From Thermoplasmata archaeon (GTDB lineage: Archaea > Thermoplasmatota > DTKX01 > VGTL01): a stretch of 64,000 nt of DNA. A program made the position numbers and the translations under genes. Below are positions 52,160 through 61,645 of this stretch, piece after piece. Numbering within the stretch: the stretch's first letter is position 1; every line of letters starts with the position of its first letter. Location: the NCBI GenBank assembly GCA_038851035.1, contig JAWCLH010000011.1:433-64432 (forward strand), given 5' to 3'. The notes beneath the pieces were generated by a model that searched no databases, was not told the DNA's origin, and saw only the letters and a program-made list of their open reading frames with translations.

Positions 52160-54184
52160 CTACAGCCCCAGGAATGACATCACCCCCGCGTCGGCGCCGA
52201 GGAAGAAGAGAATCACCGGCAGGAGAATCGCGCCCATCAGATGGACCCTCCTGACGCCCGCGAGGGGCGGAATCAGGCCTAGACAGAGCGCAACCGCGGC
52301 AACTGCGAGACCGGCCACCCCCGAGAACACGAGCATGAGCGACACGAGCAGGGCCGCCACGCAGAGCTGGAGCTTCCTATACGGGACCCTCTCGTATACG
52401 CGCGCAAGCGCTCTTCCAACAATCAGCGTCAGAGGGAGCGCAAGCGCTGCCCCGACGGCGGCGGAGAATATAAGGAGCGCGAAGGCGCGGGGCATCGAGG
52501 CTGCGGGCCACCAGGGCTCCAGAGAACCCTCGAGAACCATCCGCGTCAGATGAAGTGCTCCGCTGCGCGCCCTCAGAATCACGAAAAGCGCGACGATATT
52601 GAAAAACGCGTTCGCCACGCTCACCGCGGACAGTGATATCAGGAACTCCCTCGCGTCATCGCCTCTGTGGAGAGAGCCCTCTCGCGACCGACCCCTCCCG
52701 GCCTCCTTTCCCTTTCTGGCACCCCCTTCCCCGACACCTACAAACCCATACCCCTTTCCACCATTGTTCGAGCCGTTGTTCTCATTACCTGCATGTCTTC
52801 CGTCAATGCTCGGGCCGCTGCCGTCGCCCATTTCTCCCCTCTCACATCCCTCACCGCCTGTCATTAGCCTCGCTATCACCGAGCCGTGGGCCGAGGTCAT
52901 GCCGGGATACCAGCCGATGAGTCCCCCCGCGAGTGTGCCGGTGAGAATCGCCAGAAGCCTTCTCCGGAGGGGAAGAGGCGTCTCCAGCGTTCTCTGTGGC
53001 GGTGTGGCGGGAGCGTCCAGGGCACCTAGGAGGAGGGCGGGCATGCCGAAGAGACCGCAGAGGAGCGGGAAGAGCATGACGCCCTCAGGAATCGGGGGAG
53101 CGCCGAGCAGGTACCAGTTGCGCGAGCCCACCCTCCCTCCGCCAAGCACGACAAGCCCGAGAAATCCGGAGGCGAGAAAGAACGCGGCCGCAAGCAGCCT
53201 CCGGCCGATTCCCCAGCCGCCTTCAAGCGCCCGCGCCACCCTGCCCTCGACGATAACGATCTCCCCGACCCGGAGCCCATCAGCTAACGACTCCCTGCCC
53301 TCCGGAACGAGCACCTCGACTGCTCCCCCTTCCTCGACGACGAAAGAGACCCCTCCATTAATACGCTTCACCTCCGACACAACCCCGGCGAGCCTGACCA
53401 TTCCGCCGATGTGCGCGGGGACAGCCCAAGGCCTCACATCAACTACGCCCACCTTCTCGAGCCATTCCCCGCCTCCCGAGAGAGCAAGGGAGGCGCTGGC
53501 CACACGCTCGAGAACCAGCGCGCACCGGTGCGCCGGTTCCGCCGGGCCGTAGCGACTCGAGGAGGCGTTTTTGAGCGCCAGTTCCCTGGCCTGACGAGCC
53601 GCGGGGGACGGAGGCTCGCTGACGATAAGAACGACCGCTATTAGAATCAAAATGAGGGCCAGGCAGGGCCTGAGCCTCTCATAGGCCTCCACTGGGTCCC
53701 CCATGAGAAGCCTGAAGATGGGGAGGGCTAAGAGGCTCGCCGCAAGACCTCCGGCGCAGCCCGTGAGCGAGCACCTGACGGCCTCGAGCCCCCTGCCCTC
53801 GAGCAGCATCCTGTGGGCCGGGAGGACCGAGAGGGTCCTTGCAGGGTCCGGCGCACCGAGGAAAACCGAGGGCAGGAGGCTGGTGAATGTGTGGGCGATG
53901 ACGGCGGAGACCATGACCGATGCCACGAGCAGGGGCCCCTCTGGACCGGCGGCGCCGAGCCACGCCACGAGCGCTACCAGTGCCCCACTCAAAGCAGCCG
54001 AGGACCCTGCGATCAAATAGGCGAGGTTGTTGATATGGAGCCCCGGGACAAGGCCGGCGGCGGCCCCCGCAAGAGCTCCTATAACCGAGGCGAGCAGGAC
54101 AGAAACCAGGAGGGCAACGGGCTCCACAAGGCTCCCGAAGCGGGCCGGGGGTATTTCAAAGCCCCGTGGTAGGTACCAGCTCAC
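52160..54184 (-). CDS. TctA-like membrane transporter with inserted OB-fold-like segment
   Basis: 674 residues with about twelve hydrophobic segments. GLVPGLHINNLAYLI and LIGWYPGMTSAHGSVIA are the two inverted G-x-x-P-G-x-x motifs typical of TctA/COG1784 permeases. Between the halves, residues about 245-325 form a soluble, strand-rich OB-like segment (VRLAGVVSEVKRINGG, VEVLVPEG, VGEIVIVEGRV). A second insertion near 440-510 is a Gly/Glu-rich low-complexity loop. The GTG start overlaps the stop of the upstream PKD/FG-GAP gene by three bases (GTGA). Substrate unknown; TctB and TctC partners are absent. Confidence 0.8.
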   Translation of the reverse strand: MSWYLPRGFEIPPARFGSLVEPVALLVSVLLASVIGALAGAAAGLVPGLHINNLAYLIAGSSAALSGALVALVAWLGAAGPEGPLLVASVMVSAVIAHTFTSLLPSVFLGAPDPARTLSVLPAHRMLLEGRGLEAVRCSLTGCAGGLAASLLALPIFRLLMGDPVEAYERLRPCLALILILIAVVLIVSEPPSPAARQARELALKNASSSRYGPAEPAHRCALVLERVASASLALSGGGEWLEKVGVVDVRPWAVPAHIGGMVRLAGVVSEVKRINGGVSFVVEEGGAVEVLVPEGRESLADGLRVGEIVIVEGRVARALEGGWGIGRRLLAAAFFLASGFLGLVVLGGGRVGSRNWYLLGAPPIPEGVMLFPLLCGLFGMPALLLGALDAPATPPQRTLETPLPLRRRLLAILTGTLAGGLIGWYPGMTSAHGSVIARLMTGGEGCERGEMGDGSGPSIDGRHAGNENNGSNNGGKGYGFVGVGEGGARKGKEAGRGRSREGSLHRGDDAREFLISLSAVSVANAFFNIVALFVILRARSGALHLTRMVLEGSLEPWWPAASMPRAFALLIFSAAVGAALALPLTLIVGRALARVYERVPYRKLQLCVAALLVSLMLVFSGVAGLAVAAVALCLGLIPPLAGVRRVHLMGAILLPVILFFLGADAGVMSFLGL

Positions 54185-56964
54185 ATTTCATAGAGCCGGA
54201 CGTATGCCGCCGCCTCCGTTTCCAGCCACTCCGCCAGCAAAATCTCCAGGGGTGCGTCACCGTCGCAATCAACGAGAAGAAATCCGGCGGTGATTTCGTG
54301 GAGTCCGGTGGCATTGGCGATTTCTTTCTTCCCCACTCCCGAGAAAACCCTGAGCGTTGTGTTGGCGCCACCGCTCTCGCTCCAGCTCCCCACGCAGGCC
54401 GCCACCAGCTCCGCCACCCCGTCTCCGTTCACGTCGCCCGCGGCGAGCCAAGAGACCTGGCCGACGTCGCCGGTCCTCCAGAGCTCTATCCAGTCGCTCC
54501 CGAAAACGACGACCCTGCCCCTGAAATCACCCTCGTCGTTCTCGCTCTCGACCACGCCCGCGCAGAGCTCGGGCCCGGCCCGGCCGTCAATGTCCGCGGC
54601 AAGAAGGGCTGTCACGCCGCCGATGTTGGCGGACCTCCAATTGACCGTCATCCCTGGGTCTAGGGCGTAGACGCAGCCCCTGTAGGAACCCGTGGTGTCG
54701 TCGCGCTCCGATTCACCCACCAGCACCTCCATCACACCGTCGCCGTTGAGGTCGGCCAGTGCAAATGCGCTGGGCAGGACCCCCCTCAGCTCGCCCTTGA
54801 TCACCGGCTCGCCAGTCACCCATTCGAAGCCGGAGACGTTGCACACAACGCCCGCAATAGTGAAGCCGCTCACCGTGGCGAGGGCGATTTCAACGGCGGC
54901 GTCCCCGTCAATATTCTCCGCGGCGGCCAGGAGCGTCAGGCCCCAGCCGGTACTATTCCATATCTGATTGAGACTCCGGTCGTAGGCCGCCAGCCCTCCC
55001 CTGAGTCTCATCCCCCCACCCGCGAGGTCAATGGATGTGGTTTGAATGTATCCGGCCAGAATCTCCTTCCGGAGGTCTAGGTCCAGGTCGGCGACCAGGA
55101 CGCTCGTTACGGCCCCCGGCATCGCCGCCTGTTGCTCCAAGGAGTGGGTTGCGCCGTCGAAAATTTGGATCGCGCCCTCCTCGACCATCCCATACGGGTC
55201 AGCAGTGACGCGGAGTTCCAGTCCGACAATGAGTTCCAAGGCTGGGTCGTCGTCAAGGCTTACCGCCATTAGCGCCGAAGGCTCCCCGATGTCCTCGCTC
55301 CTCCACTCCTCCTGACGGGTCGCGAGGTCGTAGATGACCACGCGGCCGTGGGCGACGCCGCTCTCGTCCACGCCGGCCCCGAGCGCAACCACGAGTTCCC
55401 TGTGGCCGTCAGCGTCCAAGTCCTCTATGAGCATGTGGACAATGTGCTCCGTGAAGGCCCCCAGCGCCCAGACCCGGGAGAGCCCCGGGAGCACGGTCAC
55501 ATTCACGGATGCGGTGGAACAGGCGCCCCAGGGGTCCCGGACGGTGACACTGACCCTGAACCTCCCAGGCTCGATGTAAGAGTGGCTCACCCTCGCCCCT
55601 TCCGCCCCGCTGCCGTCGCCCAGGTCCCACTCGAACCTCAGCTCCTCCCCGTCCGGGTCGCTGGAGGCGCTGGCGTCGAAGAGGAACGGGGCGCCCGAGG
55701 GGCCCTCATCCGGGCTCGCCGAGACCCGCGCCGTCGGAGGCCGGTTCACGTTCGTCACGGTGATGTTCCAGGCAGTGGAGGCGTTGAGTCTCCCGTCGGA
55801 GACCACGACCTTCAGAGAGTATCTCCCGCTCGAGGTGTAGTTGGTTATGAAAGTGTAGTGGCTCTCCTGAGGGGAGCCCACGGGGGCGCCGTTGAGGCTC
55901 CAGCTGTAACTCAATGGGTCGCCGTCAGGGTCGAGGGCGGTGACGGTGAAGAGCTGTGCGGAGTTCTCGGGGAGGCTGAAGTCCCTCTCCGGGTTGTAGC
56001 TCACTATCTCCGGGGGCAGGTTCGTGTTCCTGACGGTGATGTTCCACGAGTGGGAGGCGCTCTCGCTCCCGTCCGAGAAGGTCACGCGGGCCCTGTGGAC
56101 GCCGCTGGAGCGGTAGTCGGGCCGGTAGATGAGCTCCGCCTGAGGCCCCGTGCCGTTGCTCCTAACGCCCTCGTCCACCACCCAGACCCAGCTCAGGATG
56201 TCGCCATCCGCGTCGGAGGCCGAGGCCCTCAGCGCCACCGTCTCTCCCTCGGCCATCGTGACGTCCATGAGGGGGTCCACCGTCTCTATCTTCGGCGGGC
56301 GGTTCACGTTCCTGACCGTCAGCCTCCATGAGGCGGAGGCCGAGGCCTTTCCGTCGCTGACGGAGGCCCGGATTTCGTAGACACCCTGGCTCTTATAATC
56401 GGAGACGAAGGTGTACCTACTCCCGTTCCCGACCGGTTTCGAGCCGACAAACCATGAATAGGCGAGCTCGTCGAGGTTCGGGTCGGAGGCGTTGACGCCG
56501 AAGGTCAGGTTACGGCCCTCGTCAATCGCCACGAGCTCGCTCGCGGGAAAGAAGGACTCGATTACGGGCGGTCCGTTGTAGACGGTGATGGTCAGGGTGT
56601 CGGTGTCGCTCAGCTTCCCGTCGGACACCGTCAGCACCACCTGGAAGGAGCCGTCCTCGAAGTAGTTGTGGACGACCGACGGGGCTTCGACGGGCGGCGT
56701 CCCGTCCCCGAAATCCCAGACGAAGCCCAGCGGGTCTCCGTCCGGGTCCGTGGACCCGGTGCCGTCCAGGGAGACGTCGAAGTTGTGGAGAATTCTCGTG
56801 GCGCTCGCGCTGATGCGGGCGATGGGCGGGTTGTTGGTCGGGATGGTTCCGTGGGGCGTGGGGGCGGGGCCCTCCCCCCTCCTCAGAAGCAGGTAGGCCG
56901 CCGGGACGGCAACCGCCGCGACGACGAGGACAGCGAGTAGCGTCGCGAGAGCCTTTCTCTTCAT
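54181..56964 (-). CDS. PKD and FG-GAP beta-propeller surface protein
   Basis: 927 residues from ATG 56964 (TATA-like ttaataaaac on the minus strand near 56996-57005). An N-terminal membrane helix (about 8-28) anchors it with the rest outside. A PKD domain (WDFGDG), four cadherin/PKD-like domains each ending near NVNRPP or NTNLPP, and another PKD domain (WDLGDG) are followed by about eight FG-GAP/VCBS blades with DxDxDG-like calcium loops (DLDADGHREL, DLNGDGVMEV, DVNGDGVAEL, DCDGDAPLEI). This resembles integrin-alpha-type propellers. Probably an adhesion or polymer-binding protein; cotranscribed with the TctA-like gene. Confidence 0.85.
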   Translation of the reverse strand: MKRKALATLLAVLVVAAVAVPAAYLLLRRGEGPAPTPHGTIPTNNPPIARISASATRILHNFDVSLDGTGSTDPDGDPLGFVWDFGDGTPPVEAPSVVHNYFEDGSFQVVLTVSDGKLSDTDTLTITVYNGPPVIESFFPASELVAIDEGRNLTFGVNASDPNLDELAYSWFVGSKPVGNGSRYTFVSDYKSQGVYEIRASVSDGKASASASWRLTVRNVNRPPKIETVDPLMDVTMAEGETVALRASASDADGDILSWVWVVDEGVRSNGTGPQAELIYRPDYRSSGVHRARVTFSDGSESASHSWNITVRNTNLPPEIVSYNPERDFSLPENSAQLFTVTALDPDGDPLSYSWSLNGAPVGSPQESHYTFITNYTSSGRYSLKVVVSDGRLNASTAWNITVTNVNRPPTARVSASPDEGPSGAPFLFDASASSDPDGEELRFEWDLGDGSGAEGARVSHSYIEPGRFRVSVTVRDPWGACSTASVNVTVLPGLSRVWALGAFTEHIVHMLIEDLDADGHRELVVALGAGVDESGVAHGRVVIYDLATRQEEWRSEDIGEPSALMAVSLDDDPALELIVGLELRVTADPYGMVEEGAIQIFDGATHSLEQQAAMPGAVTSVLVADLDLDLRKEILAGYIQTTSIDLAGGGMRLRGGLAAYDRSLNQIWNSTGWGLTLLAAAENIDGDAAVEIALATVSGFTIAGVVCNVSGFEWVTGEPVIKGELRGVLPSAFALADLNGDGVMEVLVGESERDDTTGSYRGCVYALDPGMTVNWRSANIGGVTALLAADIDGRAGPELCAGVVESENDEGDFRGRVVVFGSDWIELWRTGDVGQVSWLAAGDVNGDGVAELVAACVGSWSESGGANTTLRVFSGVGKKEIANATGLHEITAGFLLVDCDGDAPLEILLAEWLETEAAAYVRLYEM

Positions 56965-57058
56965 CAAACCGCACCCGGATTCCCATCCGGCTACGGTTTT
57001 ATTAACCTTTTGGCCGAAACAGATTTCATCACCCACTCGCATTCGGCTGGCGAGTACA

Positions 57059-57652
57059 ATGGCGATAAGGGACGGCATCGCGCTGGATATTGACACGACC
57101 CGCGCGGCGGAGCCGACCGGCAGGGGGCGCGGGGCGATGGCAGGCGGCGGGGCCGGAGTCCCGAGGCCAGCGAGGGCCTCGCGAGTTGCGGGAGCGGTAG
57201 TCGCGGTCGTAGCTCTGGTTTTGGCCTCCGTGCTGGCCTACTACAGCCTCAGGAAGCCGCCGGAGGAGGAGCCGCGGCTCGAGCTCAAGCTCCAGAAGGA
57301 GAGCTTCTCGGCCGGCGATGTCGTCTCTGTGGAGGTCTGGCTGGACAACACCCGGGGTGGGGCCTGGAGGCACGTTCTGCCCTCTCCACAGCCATTCAGA
57401 CTTGAGGTCCACAACTGGAGCGGCGGTGTGGTGGTGAACCACGATACGGGCGCGGAGCCGTCGGAGACGGAGCTGAGGGTGCTGGCCGGGGAGAGAAAGC
57501 TGCTCGGCACCTTCCTGTGGAACCAGAGCGTCCGGGTGGTGACCGACGGGAACGAGACCTGGGAGAGGGTGCCAGTGGGCGAGTACAGCGTGCTCGCTTG
57601 GCTGAATGGGAGGTTCGACATCCGGGCGGAGAAGAGGATCACGCTCGTCTAA
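57059..57652 (+). CDS. Membrane-anchored BsuPI-like domain protein
   Basis: 197 residues. A basic, Gly-rich N-terminus, one membrane helix (about 42-63), then a beta-sandwich domain with the BsuPI pattern: VSVEVWLDNT, PFRLEVHNWSGGVVVNHD, LLGTFLWNQ and VPVGEYSVLAWLNG. BsuPI is a Bacillus intracellular proteinase inhibitor, but the fold is widely used, so inhibition here is only possible. It is divergent from the PKD/FG-GAP gene and converges on the C_GCxxG_C_C gene with no spacer. Confidence 0.7.
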   Translation: MAIRDGIALDIDTTRAAEPTGRGRGAMAGGGAGVPRPARASRVAGAVVAVVALVLASVLAYYSLRKPPEEEPRLELKLQKESFSAGDVVSVEVWLDNTRGGAWRHVLPSPQPFRLEVHNWSGGVVVNHDTGAEPSETELRVLAGERKLLGTFLWNQSVRVVTDGNETWERVPVGEYSVLAWLNGRFDIRAEKRITLV

Positions 57653-57653
57653 C

Positions 57654-58142
57654 TCATTTCAAGTCATATCTCCCCTCTGCCTCCCTCTCCACGATGTCCG
57701 CCAGAATCTCCACCGCGCCCCTCACGAAGTCCGGACAGACGGTCGTGAAGAGCCGCCTCTTCTTCGCCTCTATCCTGCCCCTCGCGGTGCTGATGTCGCA
57801 GCCCAGCAGCCCGCTACAGAGCGTCGAGCCGAAGCGCTTTGTGAACTCGGACGTGAAGTCTTGCACCATTGCGTAGACCCTGTCAATGTGGCGGTGGTCG
57901 CCACCCGCGTCCCTCCCGAAGAGCAGGCCGAGGCCCATCAGCGCCCCGCTGACCGCGCCGCACGGCCCCCCCGTTCGGGCCATCCCGCCGCCGAAGGGCG
58001 TGGCGGCTCTCGGGAAGCACCCCTCCCCCACGCTGAAATGCTCCGCCACAGCCTTCGTGACGGACTCTGCGCAGTTAAGAAGCTCCTCGAAGTTCTTCCC
58101 GGCCAGGCCGACGAGTTCCTCCCTGTCAACCCTGTACGACAT
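57654..58142 (-). CDS. C_GCxxG_C_C family protein
   Basis: 162 residues of a helical redox-like family named for its cysteine pattern. Present are LNCAESVTKAVAEHF, GCFPRAATPFGGGMARTGGPCGAVSGALMGLGL and later Cys in TLCSGLLGCDIS and TTVCPDFV. The family is often linked to electron transfer or metal handling but remains uncharacterised. ATG 58142 follows gtggaggaa closely. It lies downstream of the radical SAM gene on the same strand. Confidence 0.9.
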   Translation of the reverse strand: MSYRVDREELVGLAGKNFEELLNCAESVTKAVAEHFSVGEGCFPRAATPFGGGMARTGGPCGAVSGALMGLGLLFGRDAGGDHRHIDRVYAMVQDFTSEFTKRFGSTLCSGLLGCDISTARGRIEAKKRRLFTTVCPDFVRGAVEILADIVEREAEGRYDLK

Positions 58143-58260
58143 TTCCTCCACTCCCCAGCCGTCCTCCGACGGTTATTGAGTGCCCCTCCCCATCTCCTCC
58201 TCTACCCATGCTAACCCCGAGGTCTCATCCTCGGCTGGCGGCCCCCTCTGGGAGACGCCC

Positions 58261-59340
58261 TCAGACCCTCCCGTGCTTCCTGAATGTATTGACCCACTCG
58301 ATGAGGTCGCCCATGTGGCGCAGGGGCTCGCCAAGAACCTTGCTCGGCTCGACGATGCAGTGCATGTAACAAGTCGAGCAGTTCTCGACCTTCTTCCTTG
58401 CCTCGACCACCTCCGGCGAGAACCAGAAGTCCTTGAGCCTCCTTCCATCGAGGAGGGAGTAGAACCTCGTGTGGGGCGAGTCCCAGCAGGGTATCGCCAC
58501 CTCACCGGTCTTGTTCACGCAGCAGAACAAGTAGGGGTAGCAGCGGTAGCTGAAATCGCCCGTGATGAAGGTCCTCAAGTAGGATTTGCAGGTCAGAATC
58601 GGGTACTTCTTCTTCATCTCGATGAGCCGGGGCACGAGCCTCCTCACGTCCTCGCTCCTGGTCCTCCAGTCCATCTTCGACGGGTCGTAGCGGGAGCCTT
58701 CCACAGTCAGGGTGGTCCAGTAATCGTGGAAGGTGGCGAAGTCCAGGAGGATGCCATTCACGCCCAGCCCTGTCACGAATTTCACAACCTCCGGCACCTC
58801 GTCCAGATTTGCAGCGCAAATCACCGTGTTGACCAGAATTGCGCAACCGTTGCTCTTTCCCGCCCTCACCGCCTCTCGAATTCCTTCGACGACCTCATCG
58901 TACTTATCCACACCACGAATCTCCTTGTACTTCTCGGGGTTCAGAGTGTCCAGCGACACCACAATTACATCGATTGCCCTCGTGTAGGTGTCGGCGTTGT
59001 CCGCAAGAGTTATGCCGTTGGTGCTGACCTGGCTTATTACATTGAGCTTCCGGGCGTGCAGGCCCAGCTCGACGAGGTCATTTCGGAGCGTGGGCTCGCC
59101 CCCTAGGAAGGAGAAGGCTATTATGTCGAACTCGGCGAATTGGTCAATTATCGAGCAGAACTGCTCCGTTGTCATCTCGCCCTTCTTGAGCTCCGGTCTC
59201 TCGTTGCCTATCGGGCAGAATGTGCACTTTGAGTTGCACCGCCTCGTTGCCTCTATTGACCCGAAGAAGGGCCTCTTCCTCGAACTCACCCGGTTGTGGA
59301 AGAAGGTCCCCAGGAACTTGCGTGTATTGCTCTTGGGCAT
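58261..59340 (-). CDS. Radical SAM/SPASM domain enzyme
   Basis: 359 residues. The SAM cluster motif is CNSKCTFC (about 35-42), with SFLGGEPTLRNDL and VSLDTLNPEKY typical of the MoaA/PqqE branch. A C-terminal SPASM-like region has Cys in CYPYLFCCVN, IPCWDSPH and CSTCYMHC, enough for one or two extra Fe-S clusters. Relatives modify peptides, proteins or cofactors. No short precursor peptide gene is visible next to it. It sits between a PGF-CTERM-like surface protein gene and the C_GCxxG_C_C gene on one strand. Confidence 0.9.
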   Translation of the reverse strand: MPKSNTRKFLGTFFHNRVSSRKRPFFGSIEATRRCNSKCTFCPIGNERPELKKGEMTTEQFCSIIDQFAEFDIIAFSFLGGEPTLRNDLVELGLHARKLNVISQVSTNGITLADNADTYTRAIDVIVVSLDTLNPEKYKEIRGVDKYDEVVEGIREAVRAGKSNGCAILVNTVICAANLDEVPEVVKFVTGLGVNGILLDFATFHDYWTTLTVEGSRYDPSKMDWRTRSEDVRRLVPRLIEMKKKYPILTCKSYLRTFITGDFSYRCYPYLFCCVNKTGEVAIPCWDSPHTRFYSLLDGRRLKDFWFSPEVVEARKKVENCSTCYMHCIVEPSKVLGEPLRHMGDLIEWVNTFRKHGRV

Positions 59341-59391
59341 TTCGTGAGCAGGAATAGGGGTGGAGGAGATAGGCTTTTCGCACCCTTCGGC

Positions 59392-61542
59392 TCACTGCCC
59401 GGGCCGCAGCCTCCGGCGCACGATGACAATCAGGAGGACAGCGCCCGTGACTAGCAGGGTTTCAAACCCCGGCGCGCCACCACCGGTCTGCGAGGGCGCG
59501 GCCCTGACCGTGAACGAGCGCTCCTCGGATCTATTGCTCTTTCCTGATTCTGAATATGCGGTCACGAAGTACTTCACTTCCGATTTTGCCTTAAATGGCC
59601 CGAGCTGGATGACGAAAGTTGTCCCGTTCCTGCTCATCCTCTCCGGGCCATGGCTCACGCCGTTCTCAATATAGGTGACCTCGGCCCGTGAGACCGAGGT
59701 GCCCGAGACAACAGCTGTTATTGTCACGACGTCCTTCGATGTGGGGGAGTTCGGGAAGTGGCTCACCATGGTTATCCTCAATGGCTCCTCCGGAAGCTGG
59801 ACCTCGATAATCAGTCGGGCCTCGGCCCTCTGGGTCGTGTCGCCGCGCGAGGTTGCCCTGACATTCACTATATACTCCGCCGCGCCCGCTGAGGAGGGGA
59901 CATCTACCCTCACACTAACGAAGCCCTCCTCAGAGGGGCCTAGCCGCAGCGAGATCGGGGAGACTAGTGCCCACCCGCTGGCGTTCCCCGTCTTGGAGAG
60001 GTCGAAGATGTCCTCCGCGCTCCCGGTGTTGGTCACAATCAGGTCGAAGGAGGCCGAGCCCCCTGGCGCCACCGTCCTCCCCATTTCCGCCGGCTGAATT
60101 TTCACGCCGTAAGATGGCGCGGCCTGGCCCGAGACCCTGACCCTCGCCCTGGCCTCGCTGTATTTTGACGGGTCGGCCCTTGAGGTTCCCCTGACGGTGT
60201 AGTCGTAGTCGCCCGTGTTGGCGTCACCCGGAACGGTAACGGTCAGTGTCGTGTAGTCTTCCTCCCCGGCCCCGAGCTGGAGGGATGTGCGGCTGAGCTG
60301 GGCCCACGTAGGCTCGTCCCCGCGGAGCTGGAGGTCGATTGTGTCTGGCTCGGTCCCGGTGTTCTTTACCTTTATCTGGAAGGTCGGAGCCTCACCGGCC
60401 CTGACGCTCTGCTCCGCGCTCGAGGGGCTCAGTGAGACGCCGTAGTAGACCTCCTCGGGCACCTTCACCCGCACCGTGACCTGATCGCTCTTGCCTGGGT
60501 CCTCTCTCGAAGTTCCCTTGACGGTGAACTGGTAGCCCCCCGGAGCGGTACCCGCGGGCACGCTCACTCCGACATTGACGGTGGTCTCCTGAAGAGGGGC
60601 CAGCGTGACGGAGGACTGCGGGAGTGAGGCCCAGGACGCAGCCGGTCCCGAGAGGGAGAGCTGCACCGTCTCAATGTAGGCGCCTGTGTTCTTGACCCGC
60701 ACCTCTGCCTCTCCGGCCTGTCCTGCGCGGAGCTCGAGGGTCTGCTCCCCGGGCTCCAAATCGACCTGATACGAACCCCCGATCGGCATCGTGAATGCCC
60801 TCGATTGAAGGACGGATCTAGTAGCATCCGACTGGAGAACCACGGCGACGCCGACGTTAAATGGGTTCCAGGAAGGGTCGAGCTCGATGTTCACCGTCGC
60901 CCGGGCCCAGCCGCCGGGCTGGAAGACCGCGCCGGTCAGGGCCTGCTCGTGCACCTGCCGCCTGACCACATATCTGTGGATGTTCACCCCGCTGGTCCCT
61001 GCATAGACCACAGCGTCCTCGTAGAGGAATGAGTAGACCTTCAGGAGGGTGTTTGGAGTGGTCTCCTTGAAGGAGACGTTGTACTGCAGAATTGCTGCGT
61101 GGCTACCGTTCTGAGTGAGGTTCCCGGCAATCGCGACCGGGGAGCTCTCGTTCAGGCGGGCGTCAATAGCGTCCTTGTAAGTCCGGTAGGAGACGCTCTC
61201 GTTAGTCGTGTCCACCGAATGCGGCTCCCCGTCGACCTGACCCCTCGGGGTACTCAGGACTGCGTAGTATCTGTACCTGTCCTGCGACTGGGGGCAGGCC
61301 AGCGGGTCCCCTGAGGGGAACCACTCTAAAATCACCAGCCTGTCCCGGCTGTACTCGGAGGCGAGCCTGTGGGTGGCGTTCTCGTCATCCGCGCAGGCGG
61401 TATTGTTGACGGCCGTGAAGAGTTCGAAAAGAACTGTGCGCGGCTCCGCCCGGGGGTGGGCCCCGCCCTCGTCCGACGCGAAACATACCGGCAGGGCCGC
61501 CGTGCAGAGTAGCAGGGCGGCGGCAATCGCTATTCTCCTCAT
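59392..61542 (-). CDS. Exported Omp28-like/NEW3 protein with PGF-CTERM-like end
   Basis: 716 residues. A signal peptide is followed by a thioredoxin-like domain of Omp28 type (VLFELFTAVNNTACADDE, ILEWFPSGDPLAC, VDGEPHSVDTT); only one Cys is in the redox position, so disulfide chemistry is doubtful. Three NEW3-like beta domains (VRVKNTG, IKVKNTGTEPD, LIVTNTGSAED), an Ig-like domain and a C-terminus APGFETLLVTGAVLLI with RRRLRP follow. The end looks like a PGF-CTERM archaeosortase signal. ATG 61542 has gggaggt upstream; ATG 61575 or 61563 are alternatives. Confidence 0.8.
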   Translation of the reverse strand: MRRIAIAAALLLCTAALPVCFASDEGGAHPRAEPRTVLFELFTAVNNTACADDENATHRLASEYSRDRLVILEWFPSGDPLACPQSQDRYRYYAVLSTPRGQVDGEPHSVDTTNESVSYRTYKDAIDARLNESSPVAIAGNLTQNGSHAAILQYNVSFKETTPNTLLKVYSFLYEDAVVYAGTSGVNIHRYVVRRQVHEQALTGAVFQPGGWARATVNIELDPSWNPFNVGVAVVLQSDATRSVLQSRAFTMPIGGSYQVDLEPGEQTLELRAGQAGEAEVRVKNTGAYIETVQLSLSGPAASWASLPQSSVTLAPLQETTVNVGVSVPAGTAPGGYQFTVKGTSREDPGKSDQVTVRVKVPEEVYYGVSLSPSSAEQSVRAGEAPTFQIKVKNTGTEPDTIDLQLRGDEPTWAQLSRTSLQLGAGEEDYTTLTVTVPGDANTGDYDYTVRGTSRADPSKYSEARARVRVSGQAAPSYGVKIQPAEMGRTVAPGGSASFDLIVTNTGSAEDIFDLSKTGNASGWALVSPISLRLGPSEEGFVSVRVDVPSSAGAAEYIVNVRATSRGDTTQRAEARLIIEVQLPEEPLRITMVSHFPNSPTSKDVVTITAVVSGTSVSRAEVTYIENGVSHGPERMSRNGTTFVIQLGPFKAKSEVKYFVTAYSESGKSNRSEERSFTVRAAPSQTGGGAPGFETLLVTGAVLLIVIVRRRLRPGQ

Positions 61543-61645
61543 GCTGAATCCGACCTCCCTCATCATATTTTCCACGCGGGTGCATTAACTTTATGGTATA
61601 CTATATTACTGGCTACACATCCTACATCGATTCGGCGGTGGGAAA

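Noticed and set aside
55348-56331. A 327-residue plus-strand frame over the PKD/FG-GAP gene
   Set aside because: Antisense shadow rich in Arg, Val and Gly with no domain.
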